From Cupriavidus pauculus (GTDB lineage Bacteria; Pseudomonadota; Gammaproteobacteria; Burkholderiales; Burkholderiaceae), in assembly GCF_002858765.1 (NCBI RefSeq), contig NZ_PJRP01000017.1, forward strand, positions 57,125 to 118,751: 61,627 bases of DNA, written 5' to 3'. This document shows positions 26,573-34,223 of this stretch, one piece after another (position 1 is the stretch's first letter; every line of letters starts with the position of its first letter). The notes beneath the pieces were generated by a model. That model was not told the DNA's origin and did not search any database. It saw nothing but the letters and a program-made list of their open reading frames with translations. The translations under genes and the position numbers were made by a program.

Positions 26573-26835
26573 GGATGTTTCATCGCTGCTACCTTTTGCC
26601 TGGCCGGGGCGCTGTGCTGCCCGGGTTCAAAGCAGCATACCGGCCTGCCGCAGCGCGCAGGTGGTGCGACAGGCGCCCGAGGGCATGTTGTCCGAAAAGG
26701 GCGATAGGTTGGCGGAAATTAGAGGCGGTACCCGACCCATCTCCGCCAGTCAGCGACTTCGCTTCGAGTGGCAGGGAACCGTCTCAGTGCGGTCGTTCGA
26801 AAGCAATCGAACCGTAGCTCATGCGGGGGGGGGGC
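26573..26835. other. Non-coding stretch before gene remnants
   Basis: No credible gene. It includes the upstream region of the beta-helix gene and ends in a run of ten G. Confidence 0.5.
26825..26834. repeat. G10 homopolymer tract
   Basis: Ten consecutive G, followed by CGGG, at the truncated edge of an MFS gene remnant. A second tract of the same length is at 28135. Such tracts vary in length by slippage and are prone to sequencing error. Confidence 0.8.
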
Positions 26836-26934
26836 GGGTCCCAGCAATGCCGACACCACCAGGGCGACGCTGAATGCGGCAAAGGTCGTCGGCGTGGAGA
26901 CGCCGAAATCCTTGGCCATCGGCGTTGCGTGCAT
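26836..26934 (-). pseudogene. MFS transporter fragment
   Basis: About 33 codons reading ATPMAKDFGVSTPTTFAAFS then ALVVSALLGP, which closely follows the first-helix-loop region of MFS transporters of the kind that read PMAxDFGVSTxxVFAAFSxAL. Both ends are lost: one side runs into the G10 tract, the other abuts the GntP fragment near 26930. A remnant, not a functional gene. Confidence 0.7.
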
Positions 26935-27282
26935 CTGACCCAGTAGCTCGCATTTCCGCCGCTGATCCCTGGCTGGCTGATTTCGATGCTGCTGTCGGTC
27001 TCGACGGGGTCGGCGACTGTGGGCATCGTCGGCGCTGCGGGCCTGCTAGCGCCGCTGGCCGGCAGCGATCCGAGCCTAAACCTGCCGTTGCTGGCATTGT
27101 CAATCGGTTGCGGATCGCTGTTCTTCAACTATGCCAATCACGCTGGGTTCTGGATGGTCAAGGAATCGTTGGGCATGAGCATGAGCGAAGCGACCAGGAC
27201 CACCTCGGTGGTCCAGTCGATCGGTGCGGTGGTAGGACTGATCATGGTGCTGATCTTCAATGCGGCGTTTCCGGTGCATTGA
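26928..27282 (+). pseudogene. GntP-family permease C-terminal fragment
   Basis: About 118 codons equivalent to the last quarter of the intact permease at 48902-50320 (minus strand). The peptide STGSATVGIVGAAGLLAPLA and the segment ending VVGLIMVLIFNA are shared almost unchanged, and the DNA is visibly similar (my eye estimate is near 90 percent) from about GTGCATCTGAC to the stop. The upstream three quarters of the gene are missing, replaced by an MFS fragment on the other strand. An in-frame ATG at 26986 exists, but a product with two or three helices is unlikely to transport anything. Confidence 0.9.
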
Positions 27283-27308
27283 CTCTTCAAGGCATCGATC
27301 GGCGTTTC

Positions 27309-28052
27309 CTACAACCGAGCGCTGGCTGAGGGGGCCCGTGGCCGTTCGTGGTCGCTGTGGAGGGTCTTGAGGACGCCCGACCCGAGCACTAGCGCCTCGT
27401 CGAAATGTGTCGCAAGCCCGAAGCTGAGCAGAAACATACAAACGTAGAACGTGGCTTCGAATCGTCGGGACAAGGCCAGGAAAGGCTCGGCGAGGAGCCG
27501 GCGACAGAAGGGGCGCGTCATTATTAGGGAAACGCCAATGCCGATGACGCCGCCGCCCAATAAATCGGTCGGATGGTGCAGGCCCACGTACACCCGCGAC
27601 AAGCAGATGAATACCAGCGTGTAGAGCAGTGCCGCAATGCCGAGCCGCCTCGAAGCTACCCAGATGCCCGTGGCAATGGCGAACCAAAGCGTGGCGTGGT
27701 CGCTGGGAAAAGCGCTCCACGTACGGATCCGGTCCTCGGACGACATAAGGAAGTGCAGGCCGAGCTGCGGATTGGCGAACGGCCGGAGGCGGAACGGCAC
27801 CCAATGGGCGAGGAGACGGCCGATCGCCAACGCGCACAGCCCTGCCATTACGGTCGCGATGATGATCTCCCGGTTCCTGTCGCGCCGGGCGGGGTCCGAC
27901 TCATGGAACCAGAGCCACCAGAGGATAGCGACGAGCGGCACGCCGCGCAGCAGGTAGAACTGCGTGGTCGCCATGGCCAGCCGATCGAACAGTTCCGAGC
28001 GGAACGCAAGGTGGTTCAGCGCGTGCAACAGGCTGGCGTCAAATGAATTCAT
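27309..28052 (-). CDS. PAP2-family lipid phosphatase
   Basis: A 247-residue integral membrane phosphatase of the PAP2/BcrC superfamily. The three active-site motifs are present: FRLRP in the first, AFPSDHAT in the second and SRVYVGLHHPTD in the third. About six hydrophobic segments. Members dephosphorylate undecaprenyl pyrophosphate or phosphatidate; with a polysaccharide locus next door, undecaprenyl-pyrophosphate recycling is an attractive but unproven role. The start at 28052 gives the family-like MNSFDASLLHALN; an upstream GTG/ATG-open frame extends to 28163 but crosses a G10 tract and lacks composition. Confidence 0.92.
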   Translation of the reverse strand: MNSFDASLLHALNHLAFRSELFDRLAMATTQFYLLRGVPLVAILWWLWFHESDPARRDRNREIIIATVMAGLCALAIGRLLAHWVPFRLRPFANPQLGLHFLMSSEDRIRTWSAFPSDHATLWFAIATGIWVASRRLGIAALLYTLVFICLSRVYVGLHHPTDLLGGGVIGIGVSLIMTRPFCRRLLAEPFLALSRRFEATFYVCMFLLSFGLATHFDEALVLGSGVLKTLHSDHERPRAPSASARL

Positions 28053-28134
28053 GGCGGTTCTCGGCTGCGCTTGAGATGGTCCAGTTCTATGGGGCCGAAG
28101 TATAGGGTCGCAGCCGCCCCTCCGATGCCTGGCC

Positions 28135-28144
28135 GGGGGGGGGG
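28135..28144. repeat. G10 homopolymer tract upstream of PAP2 gene
   Basis: Ten consecutive G, followed by CGC, 83-92 bases upstream of the PAP2 start. Its position could affect promoter spacing if the length varies. Confidence 0.8.
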
Positions 28145-28213
28145 CGCATGTGGGTATCCCCACACTGGTTAATCAGCGGTTAATCTTCGAATGATGTGAA
28201 AATAGACGAGAGC

Positions 28214-28498
28214 CTACGTACAGCTCCGAGGTGTAGCCTGTTCGCGCTGGGCGCGGCTTTTGCTCGGCACAGGATCCCGAGACTCGCCATGCATGTCAAC
28301 CCAGCCTTTAGCCCAGAGCAGCCCTACATTTGCAGCTTCTTCCATAGATGGATAGCAGGCGATCTCTTCCGACTCGATGATGCGACGGCTGTCTTTGTCT
28401 ACGCCCCAAGACGCCACAAAGAATCCGCTGCCGAAGGCCCAGGCGAATCCTCTGACGATGTAGCCCCTGTAGCTCTCTGCTCGCACGGCGACCTCCAT
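28214..28498 (-). CDS. Small hypothetical protein
   Basis: A 94-residue protein. The N-terminal 60 residues look like a compact beta-rich domain (YRGYIVRGFAWAFGSGFFVA, then EEIACYPSMEEAANVGLLWA), with a YRGY-start pattern found in short Burkholderiaceae hypothetical proteins. The C-terminal 25 residues are polar and Arg-rich and may be disordered. No signal peptide. No strong ribosome site in front of the ATG. Neighbours give no functional hint. Probably a real gene by composition. Confidence 0.5.
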   Translation of the reverse strand: MEVAVRAESYRGYIVRGFAWAFGSGFFVASWGVDKDSRRIIESEEIACYPSMEEAANVGLLWAKGWVDMHGESRDPVPSKSRAQREQATPRSCT

Positions 28499-28527
28499 TG
28501 ATGTGCAGGCATTCTAAAGGACGAGGG

Positions 28528-28845
28528 TTAAGTAAACATTCGGCAATGTTGCCTACCGCTCGCCGAGGATGACATCGAGAAGCATTCGTTTACGTATTTG
28601 GGGTATGAGGTCGATAGGAACTCCCGGCCGAAGCCGGCACGCGCAGTGCCGGTCTTCGCCATTACCTGCCATCTGCTGGGCTCGGTGGAATGACCCATAA
28701 AGACGATATGATGACTATCGACGAGCTCGAGATGCCAGCCCGACGGTAGCTGCGATTTGGCGTTCGTCTGACATCGCCGACCTGAATGGATTGCTAGATT
28801 TCTAGATTTGGGACAGCCTGACAAAGGTACCCTGGGATCTGGCAA
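28528..28845 (-). CDS. Doubtful small hypothetical protein
   Basis: A 105-codon open frame. The central part (SGWHLELVDSHHIVFMGHST, then RWQVMAKTGTARAGFGREF) is protein-like, while the first 30 residues are not, so the true gene may start later or the frame may be a remnant. No recognisable family and no good ribosome site. Confidence 0.3.
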   Translation of the reverse strand: MPDPRVPLSGCPKSRNLAIHSGRRCQTNAKSQLPSGWHLELVDSHHIVFMGHSTEPSRWQVMAKTGTARAGFGREFLSTSYPKYVNECFSMSSSASGRQHCRMFT

Positions 28846-28847
28846 TC

Positions 28848-29434
28848 ATGTTCGGTGACGTTCTGCGCGCTACTAACCAGCCAACGCTCGCATTTATTAT
28901 TCTTGCCTTAAGCATGCCGGCGTGCGTGGCAGCAGCCGACCGGGATCCGACTGCCAGTCTCGAGCGTTTCGGGACGGTAGCAGGCAGGCGTGGGCAACGA
29001 GCAGACCCGGTTCATCAACGTTGACATGGTGCGGCGGGCACTGATGACCGCCGGCAGGGGCATAGACGATCACGCGTACGGGTAACGCGCGACTCGACAG
29101 GAGTGGTCCGCGACGCGGTGCGCCATGTTTCAAGACCGTTCCAGACTGGTGGCGATGCCTGCCTCCCCCAATATACTGGGTGGCGCGATGATTGCGCCGA
29201 GAGGACGCCCCATTGGTAATGCCGCCATCCATGTTGGCCCAGACAGGATCCAGTTCGAGGCCATGCATGCCGTGAGCCACAGTCCTGACGGACGCCTTGT
29301 CGCCCGTAGATGACTGCAATCGGTCCCAGTTGAGTCGCTCAATTGTCGACATCCATTGGCAGCTCATGGCCGGGAAGAGCCTGATCGAGTCGGCAGCCGA
29401 CCTGCTGGAGGCGACCGGCTGTAGCCGACCCTAA
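28848..29434 (+). pseudogene. Decayed gene for a secreted protein
   Basis: The plus strand keeps protein-like stretches in different frames. First MFGDVLRAT with a signal-peptide-like LAFIILALSMPACVAAAD and SLERFGTVAGR, ending in a stop at about 29022; then, shifted, GNEQTRFINVDMVRRALMTA and AGRGIDDHAYG; later NILGGAMIAPRGRPIGNAAI; finally IVDIHWQLMAGKSLIESAAD and LLEATGCSRP ending at 29434. I read this as one exported protein broken by several frameshifts. Family not recognised. An antisense 156-codon frame (28897-29367) is rejected as its shadow. Confidence 0.4.
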
Positions 29435-29521
29435 GCCGCCGATCGGATCGCGTCAAAGCGGACACTCCAGGAGGCATCGCTAGTCATCTGGCCTTGCCGT
29501 CAGCTATTCCTGACGACATCC

Positions 29522-30190
29522 CTACTCGACAAACAACGAACCGCCGTCACGTCGCGTTTCTTCAATCAAGCTGCTGAAGGCCTCATAGACGTCCTCTCCA
29601 TCAAGATTCTTCAGAGATAGCCTCTGGGCGGCCCACTCGCGCGCGAGGTCCCCGAGTTCTTCTTCTTTCCATACTGCACCGAGTCGGAAACGCTGAACAA
29701 GACTGGGATCCCGGAGTGCTCGAATAAGCGAATCGAAGACTAGTTCGTCACCGAGTACCCAACCTTCCTCGGTGCCGTCCGGCTTAGTTCGCCCGACATA
29801 CACCGAGTAGTGCCTCAGTGCCTCACGATGAAGCCGACCGCCGTTCTTCTGTAGTCGGGCAATAACCGCAGGCTCGACGACTGCGTTAGGTGAAACTGCA
29901 AGTACGAACTCCAACCCCTTCGAGACAGCCATGTACTGGGCGAGTCGTATCTCATAGGTTTCGCGCACGCGAGGACTCGCCTTGCTGAGAATTACGCGCG
30001 TTCCGCTTACGTAGCTCGGTTGAATGCCTCGCGGTATTTGGCTGGACTTCTCGTTCATAAGAGAAGTGCGATTGTCGAACTGTACGCAGTGCCTATCCAG
30101 GTTCCGCGTAGACTGTTGGGGGCCGCATGCGATCGAGAGTGAGGCGGCGCAACAGCCAACAGTAAGGACACATATCGCGAGTGGGTTCAT
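29522..30190 (-). CDS. Putative lipoprotein, unknown function
   Basis: A 222-residue protein beginning MNPLAICVLTVGCC and a lipobox-like SIAC with Cys22 (followed by Gly), so probably exported and lipid-anchored. The mature part is mixed alpha/beta: RVILSKASPRVRETYEIRLA, then LEFVLAVSPNAVVEPAVIAR, a HYSVYVGRTKPDGTEEGWV segment, and an acidic C-terminus (NLDGEDVYEAFSSLIEETRR). I recognise no domain. The frame is open to 30274, but the start at 30190 gives the signal peptide. It heads the run of small orphan genes and could be an immunity or toxin-accessory lipoprotein; that is conjecture. Confidence 0.65.
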   Translation of the reverse strand: MNPLAICVLTVGCCAASLSIACGPQQSTRNLDRHCVQFDNRTSLMNEKSSQIPRGIQPSYVSGTRVILSKASPRVRETYEIRLAQYMAVSKGLEFVLAVSPNAVVEPAVIARLQKNGGRLHREALRHYSVYVGRTKPDGTEEGWVLGDELVFDSLIRALRDPSLVQRFRLGAVWKEEELGDLAREWAAQRLSLKNLDGEDVYEAFSSLIEETRRDGGSLFVE

Positions 30191-30400
30191 TCTTTGACTA
30201 CAGAAACGTTGATGTGAGGGTGCAAACTCCCTCTTTGGTCGATGCTTGCAATACGAGCGAAGAGAGAGTAGCAAATTGCTCCCTTAGCCGAGTGTTTCTT
30301 GACGTGGGGCGTTGCGAAGCAGCGACATCCCCTGCCGAAGTTCATCGGAATAGAACGGTGGGTCGCAAGGTCAAATAATGTTTGGGTGCCATAGCACTGG

Positions 30401-30440
30401 CCGCTTCTGGCTGCGGACTCGGCCGACCGGCTCGTCGCCA
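30401..30440 (+). repeat. Dispersed motif copy (CCGCTTCTGGC)
   Basis: GGCCGCTTCTGGCTGCGG in the gap between two small genes; one of several copies of a short dispersed sequence in this accessory region. A partial opposite-strand copy may lie at about 30480-30510. Confidence 0.5.
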
Positions 30441-30516
30441 TCATGGCCGGCAGTCTCTGGTCGACCCTGAACGGACGGTCGAATGTCCAGATAGCAGCCG
30501 TTCGACCAGCAGAGAC

Positions 30517-30840
30517 CTATCGTGACAAGGAGGTTTCGTAGCTCCAACCTCGCGCCTGTGTCAGGCGAGCATCGTATCGTCGCTGCCTGTCATGCAACTG
30601 CATGCTCAAAGCCGCTTTACCCATAATTTCAAGAACCCGCCAATTGGCATCGTCACCTTTCTCGAATGCGGCCTCGAGCACATCCAGCGCTAACTCGAGT
30701 TCGTTGTGGCTTAAGTACTCTTCGAACTCCTTAATCTCGTCAACGCAGACTCCCTCCGCAGCTTCGGAAAGGTTGGCTCTCGCTTCGCGCAGATAGGTGG
30801 AAGTCCTGGCCCAGTCAAAGGGGGTGTTGAGTCGCATCAT
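30517..30840 (-). CDS. Small helical protein resembling MafI-type immunity proteins
   Basis: About 107 residues from the ATG at 30840 (a second ATG at 30837). The core reads IKEFEEYLSHNELELALDVL, then EAAFEKGDDANWRVLEIMGK. This acidic all-helical pattern, with the HNELELALD segment, resembles the MafI family and similar immunity proteins of polymorphic toxins; I hold this as a resemblance, not an assignment. Its start overlaps the 3' end of kptA by about 26 bases, so the two are probably cotranscribed. No associated toxin gene is visible. Confidence 0.6.
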   Translation of the reverse strand: MMRLNTPFDWARTSTYLREARANLSEAAEGVCVDEIKEFEEYLSHNELELALDVLEAAFEKGDDANWRVLEIMGKAALSMQLHDRQRRYDARLTQARGWSYETSLSR

Positions 30841-31399
30841 CCGCAAGCTTTGGCAAGTGGATCGGGTGTACGAACTGAGACGGCACCGCTTGTGTGAGCC
30901 AAACACCGTTCTGTGATTGGAAGAAGGCGTGACCCAACTCGTACATCTTCGCGGAATCCACTCTCAACACTATAGGACTGCCGTGCCGACGCCCAACGGC
31001 AAGCGCAGTAGCGATGTCTGCCGACAGATGTACGTGCTGCCTGCTCTGCGGTTTCAGGCCCTGCTCCGCAATGGCAGGAACGAACCTGCTTGCCGTGCCG
31101 TGAAAAAGTTGGGCAGGCGGCTTTAGCGCTTTGAGACCAAGATTCACATCAACTGAGTGTCCTTGGTTGGCTCGGATCATCAGCCCGTCGCCGCTGATGG
31201 CAAACCGTCTCTTGTCGCTGGTCGCCACGATCTTTTCAAGCATCGCACGATCAATTCGCTTTCCGTGCGCGTTGGCTTGCCGGAGAAGCAACTCGACATT
31301 TGCCCAACCGGCTTCATTCAGCGAAAGACCTATCGTTTCCGGAGCGTGTCTGAGCACCAAACTAAGGAATTTGCTGATGGATGTCAGGTCTTCGCTCAA
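30815..31399 (-). CDS. kptA: RNA 2'-phosphotransferase, Tpt1/KptA family
   Basis: A 194-residue enzyme that removes an internal RNA 2'-phosphate by transferring it to NAD+, giving ADP-ribose 1'',2''-cyclic phosphate. The N-terminus ISKFLSLVLRHAPETIGLSL with its Arg-His pair, the LFHGTASRF segment, HVHLSAD and the PIVLRVDS strand are the conserved core. I place the start at a TTG at 31399: AGGAG lies 8 bases upstream, it forms TTGA with the preceding gene's stop, and it gives the usual MSxxLxxISKFLS N-terminus. Upstream ATGs (31432) would create a larger overlap. Bacterial roles are still unclear; RNA repair is the usual proposal. Confidence 0.93.
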   Translation of the reverse strand: MSEDLTSISKFLSLVLRHAPETIGLSLNEAGWANVELLLRQANAHGKRIDRAMLEKIVATSDKRRFAISGDGLMIRANQGHSVDVNLGLKALKPPAQLFHGTASRFVPAIAEQGLKPQSRQHVHLSADIATALAVGRRHGSPIVLRVDSAKMYELGHAFFQSQNGVWLTQAVPSQFVHPIHLPKLADDATQHPL

Positions 31400-31710
31400 T
31401 TCGCCCACTCCTGATGCTCCGGAAGCATGCATGTCTCGATCCAGTTCTCCATGTCGGTGTAGAAAACGGTGATGGGCCAGGGCAAGCGCTCGCGCGACTT
31501 CGACCAAGTTAGATGAACCACCGCAACCCGACCACTTCCATCGAGAATTTCAAACAAAGCGTCGTCGCCCAAGCCCCTTCCGATAAGCCTTGCAGGCAGC
31601 TCGAACAATTCGTGCCCCGGAGGAACCTCTAGCGCGAGCTGTCGCGCGAAGGTTTCGTGAAACTGATTGTCCATATTTTCAGTGGACCACCATGGTTCAA
31701 GCCACTCCAT
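31396..31710 (-). CDS. Conserved-looking small protein coupled to kptA
   Basis: A 104-residue protein, MEWLEPWWSTENMDNQFHET, then FELPARLIGRGLGDDALFEI, RVAVVHLTWSKSRERLPWP and a final MLPEHQEWAN. It is rich in Trp and acidic residues, with no signal peptide, and its well-formed composition suggests a real cytosolic domain. I recall hypothetical proteins of this type but no function. Its stop overlaps the kptA start (TTGA), so the two are translationally coupled and may act together. ATG at 31725 is an alternative start. Confidence 0.75.
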   Translation of the reverse strand: MEWLEPWWSTENMDNQFHETFARQLALEVPPGHELFELPARLIGRGLGDDALFEILDGSGRVAVVHLTWSKSRERLPWPITVFYTDMENWIETCMLPEHQEWAN

Positions 31711-32071
31711 GCATATACCTTTCACAAGCGGCCATTCTTGGCTAATGGCGAACTCGAACGTTCAATTGTAGCCGGGTGCAACGATGCGTGTCGACGGAAC
31801 ATAGGCGGTCTCCAACTCATCACTGCCACTCGATGTTTCCCGAACCGTTCGGTCGCAGCTTTCAATCCATACGCAGGCGGACGTCGTCCGCTTCCGACCT
31901 AGCAATGGTGATGCAAAAATGAAGATGATCTGTTGTCTCAGGATTTTCTTGCGACCACTCCAGAGCTGCGGCCTGAATTGTTCGACGACAAAAATCGGCC
32001 GCATCCTGCGTCGATAGATGCCCGAGACTCGCGGTCCCCTGCGGTGCATTCCTGTGTCCGACCCGTCCATC
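31711..32071. other. Gap without a supported gene
   Basis: 361 bases. Overlapping short open frames on both strands (for example 31762-32070 minus) have no ribosome site or protein-like composition. Confidence 0.5.
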
Positions 32072-32227
32072 TTAGGCTCGGATCCATCCTTCCCAGCCTA
32101 GGATCTGCACTTTCTTGCGGGCACCGTAACTAACTGCCTCGACGGCTGCATTAAGCGGCAAGACGATCTCAATTTGAGATATCGATTGTTGTGCGAGTTC
32201 AGGTGGAAGTAGCGTCAACTGGGACAT
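32072..32227 (-). CDS. Possible 51-residue protein or C-terminal remnant
   Basis: A short frame beginning MSQLTLLPPELAQQSISQIE and ending in KVQILGWEGWIRA. The composition is protein-like for its whole length, in a region otherwise without genes. There is no strong ribosome site (AAAGTCCG only), so it could equally be the remaining end of a lost gene. Function unknown. Confidence 0.35.
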   Translation of the reverse strand: MSQLTLLPPELAQQSISQIEIVLPLNAAVEAVSYGARKKVQILGWEGWIRA

Positions 32228-32261
32228 CGGACTTTATTGCGATCGAGAACGTCGGATTGCG

Positions 32262-32322
32262 TGCAATCTAGGTGAGCATGTTGAGTGGCTGTTGCTGGCC
32301 GATGACCGCCGGCCGGTGCCGC
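32262..32322 (+). repeat. Dispersed repeat copy, extended
   Basis: GTGCAATCTAGGTGAGCATG followed by a TGGCTGTTGCTGGCCGATGA core and a GC-rich GCCGGCCGGTGCCGCC. Shares about 50 aligned bases with the copy at 35131-35190. Confidence 0.6.
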
Positions 32323-32393
32323 CTCAAATGGCAGCCTCCGACCCTTAGCGGCCTGTCAGAGCTTCCGATAACGGACGTTGAGGTTAGTAGCGC

Positions 32394-32807
32394 TCAATGA
32401 ATTCTTCGCTTGATGCTCAGATATCGAACCGAGTCCGTCTTGTTGAATTCAACTGTAAGTACGGCGGCGCCATCAAGCACAGAATACTTGCGACCTGTGC
32501 TGTCTTCGGACTCTGGAGTACCGAGCAATGCATGTATCTCAGCACGCCCCATGTCGGCCTGTATGCCGAATGGAAGGTCGTCCGAGAAAGCAGCATGAGT
32601 GTTAGTGGGGCGCACGAAGATCTGCACGTCTAAGAGGTCGTCGTTATCAAGAAGAAGGTCAATCCCTCTTGTCGAGGAGCCCACATAGCGCCTAAAGGGC
32701 GGTGCCTCATACACATCAAGCAGTTCGTGCTTAGTGATAAACGCACTCACTGAGATGGAGTCACTTCTTTTCGCGATGATCGCAAAGAGTTCATCGAAGA
32801 AATTCAT
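32394..32807 (-). CDS. Small orphan protein, immunity-like
   Basis: A 137-residue protein with GGAG 8 bases before the ATG. The sequence alternates beta strands and turns: RYVGSSTRGIDLLLDNDDLL, VQIFVRPTNTHAAFSDDLPF, IHALLGTPESE, then a C-terminal AAVLTVEFNKTDSVRYLSIK. This pattern (a central lPFGI then an LGTPE segment, final beta strand ending in SIKRR) resembles several small immunity proteins next to polymorphic toxins, but I cannot name a family with confidence. No toxin gene neighbours it. The dispersed repeat lies on both sides. Confidence 0.65.
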   Translation of the reverse strand: MNFFDELFAIIAKRSDSISVSAFITKHELLDVYEAPPFRRYVGSSTRGIDLLLDNDDLLDVQIFVRPTNTHAAFSDDLPFGIQADMGRAEIHALLGTPESEDSTGRKYSVLDGAAVLTVEFNKTDSVRYLSIKRRIH

Positions 32808-32885
32808 TCAGGCTGCTCCAACATTCTGGCTCAACGAGTCCGGAAAAATCGCAGTACGCAAGGCAGTGTAGCTCCGGGCGAAACT

Positions 32886-32945
32886 GCACACAATGCAACC
32901 AAGATCCTCAATGGCTGTTTGTGGCCGATCGCGACCCTCGGCCTA
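32886..32945 (+). repeat. Dispersed repeat copy
   Basis: AATGGCTGTTTGTGGCCGAT then CGCGACCCTCGGCC, preceded by a GCACACAATGCAA stretch like the other extended copies. Between two small minus-strand genes. Confidence 0.6.
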
Positions 32946-33007
32946 CCTGAGCAAGGGCTGGCCCCCGTAGCAGTTGTCGCCCCGAAGCTTCGGGCAATAC
33001 TGGATCG

Positions 33008-33325
33008 TTATCCATTTTCAGCGGACAGCAGCCTTCGCCTGACCAAGAGCAGCAGAATGCCGGAGGCCCCATCGGGGTCTATTGTGTAGTCACCCGGATG
33101 CCATTCTATAACGCCAAAATATGACGGCACGCTCGACGCTAGCAGACTGCACAACCCATCAGCCTCGGGTCGCCACAATCCAACTTCGTTTCGAAGCTTT
33201 ACTCCGAGTATCGGGCTAAGCCTTATCAGGTTCTCCTCAGCTTTCGCTACAAGCATCCTCTGATCGGTGTCGCTCAGCACACTGAGTGCTAGGGTGACGA
33301 CAGCCTCAATATTGTTGGGAAGCAA
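33008..33325 (-). CDS. Small orphan protein, DUF6794-like
   Basis: A 105-residue protein starting at a TTG at 33325, supported by GAAGG 7 bases upstream and no better ATG. The sequence NNIEAVVTLALSVLSDTDQ, then ILGVKLRNEVGLWRPEADGL follows the pattern of DUF6794-type proteins (helix, then LGxxxRNxxGLW); I am fairly but not fully sure of that resemblance. The C-terminal half (DPDGASGILLLLVRRRL) is hydrophobic. No signal peptide. Another member of the orphan gene run. Confidence 0.6.
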   Translation of the reverse strand: MLPNNIEAVVTLALSVLSDTDQRMLVAKAEENLIRLSPILGVKLRNEVGLWRPEADGLCSLLASSVPSYFGVIEWHPGDYTIDPDGASGILLLLVRRRLLSAENG

Positions 33326-33717
33326 TGCTGCACCTTCGTTGTCAAATAGGTAGTTAGCTTAAGCGTCAAGCGTCATTTGTCGTGCGGTAAACAACTACGA
33401 CATTCACGCCACCGCTCGCAATTGAGAAAGCTGGCAGAGGTCGTTCCCGTCAGTTGGACGGGAGGGCAGTATCTACGAAGATTGACACAAGTTAGGTGGC
33501 CCTGACAAATGGCCGCTTGTGGCCGACTGCGGAAATCCGTCGCGGGCCGACGATCCGCCGGCCCTTGTGCACTGTGGGATTTCCGTCGTCGACCCGGAGG
33601 AGACAGTCACACTCCCGAAAGCTGCCGTTCCATTTAGCTCTGTATGTGCCGCCCAGTATTGACGGCGTACAGCCCGCTATTTACGATCCGTTTTGATTTG
33701 CTCACCGGGACAAAATA
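33326..33717. repeat. Intergenic region with a dispersed motif copy
   Basis: Divergent gap of 392 bases without a supported gene. It carries the dispersed motif at 33509-33545 (AATGGCCGCTTGTGGCCGAC), followed by imperfect mirror-like GGAAATCC/GGATTTCC words that could form a stem around 33531-33590. Confidence 0.55.
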
Positions 33718-34122
33718 ATGAACGATGAAGCACCAGAACTGGTGATTGCACTGGCCAGACACGTCGTAGGTAAGATGCAAAGCACCTTTCCGGGTTGGAA
33801 CGAGGTCTATATCCGCTTTGACGCGCCCAGCGATTCGCAGTGCGGCGTGCGAGCGTCCTACGCTATGGCGAGCAGCGTCGTGCTAATCGATACGATGAAG
33901 CACCGCGAATTCATTGACGACATCATGCGTATCGGGTCACAACTGCGCGAAGCGCTATCGAACAACGGCAGAAAATTCTGCGTTGGTCTCCTTCGTGCTA
34001 ATTCTCGGTTCAGCTATCGGATGGACTACGAGTGGAACGACCCCACAAGGTGGAACATCACTAAGCTCAATGGGGCATCGGGCCTTCCGGAGGAATTGGA
34101 TATGCTCGCCCCTCTGGACTAA
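33718..34122 (+). CDS. YezG/DUF600-like immunity-type protein
   Basis: A 134-residue acidic protein. The order of elements matches YezG/DUF600-type proteins: an N-terminal helix, EVYIRFDAPSDSQCGVRASY, a central helix region ending LREALSNNGRKFCVGLLRAN, and FSYRMDYEWNDPTRW then GASGLPEELDM near the end. In Bacillus, YezG neutralises an LXG-type toxin nuclease. The resemblance is by pattern only. Unlike its neighbours it is on the plus strand, and there is no toxin gene adjacent; the dispersed motif follows its stop directly. Confidence 0.7.
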   Translation: MNDEAPELVIALARHVVGKMQSTFPGWNEVYIRFDAPSDSQCGVRASYAMASSVVLIDTMKHREFIDDIMRIGSQLREALSNNGRKFCVGLLRANSRFSYRMDYEWNDPTRWNITKLNGASGLPEELDMLAPLD

Positions 34123-34175
34123 CGTCCGCTCGTGGCCGGCAATCGCTAGGCCACGCTGGTCGCCGTCCGACCCAT
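34121..34175 (+). repeat. Dispersed motif copy at a gene end
   Basis: AACGTCCGCTCGTGGCCGGC begins at the stop codon of the YezG-like gene and continues with AATCGCTAGGCC. Closely matches the copy at 48471. Confidence 0.6.
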
Positions 34176-34223
34176 TGTACTCATTCGATTTGCCGAATTC
34201 AGCGCCCGAAAGCGGACGTCACG

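Noticed and set aside
26719..26934. 71-codon minus-strand frame taken as a whole gene
   Set aside because: Only its first 33 codons are MFS-like; the rest crosses the G10 tract into unrelated sequence, so it is listed as a fragment.
28897..29367. 156-codon minus-strand frame
   Set aside because: Antisense to the protein-like pieces of the decayed plus-strand gene; its composition is Arg/Pro/His-rich as expected of a shadow.
31762..32070. 102-codon minus-strand frame between small genes
   Set aside because: No ribosome site, Arg/Ser-rich composition and overlap with equally poor plus-strand frames.
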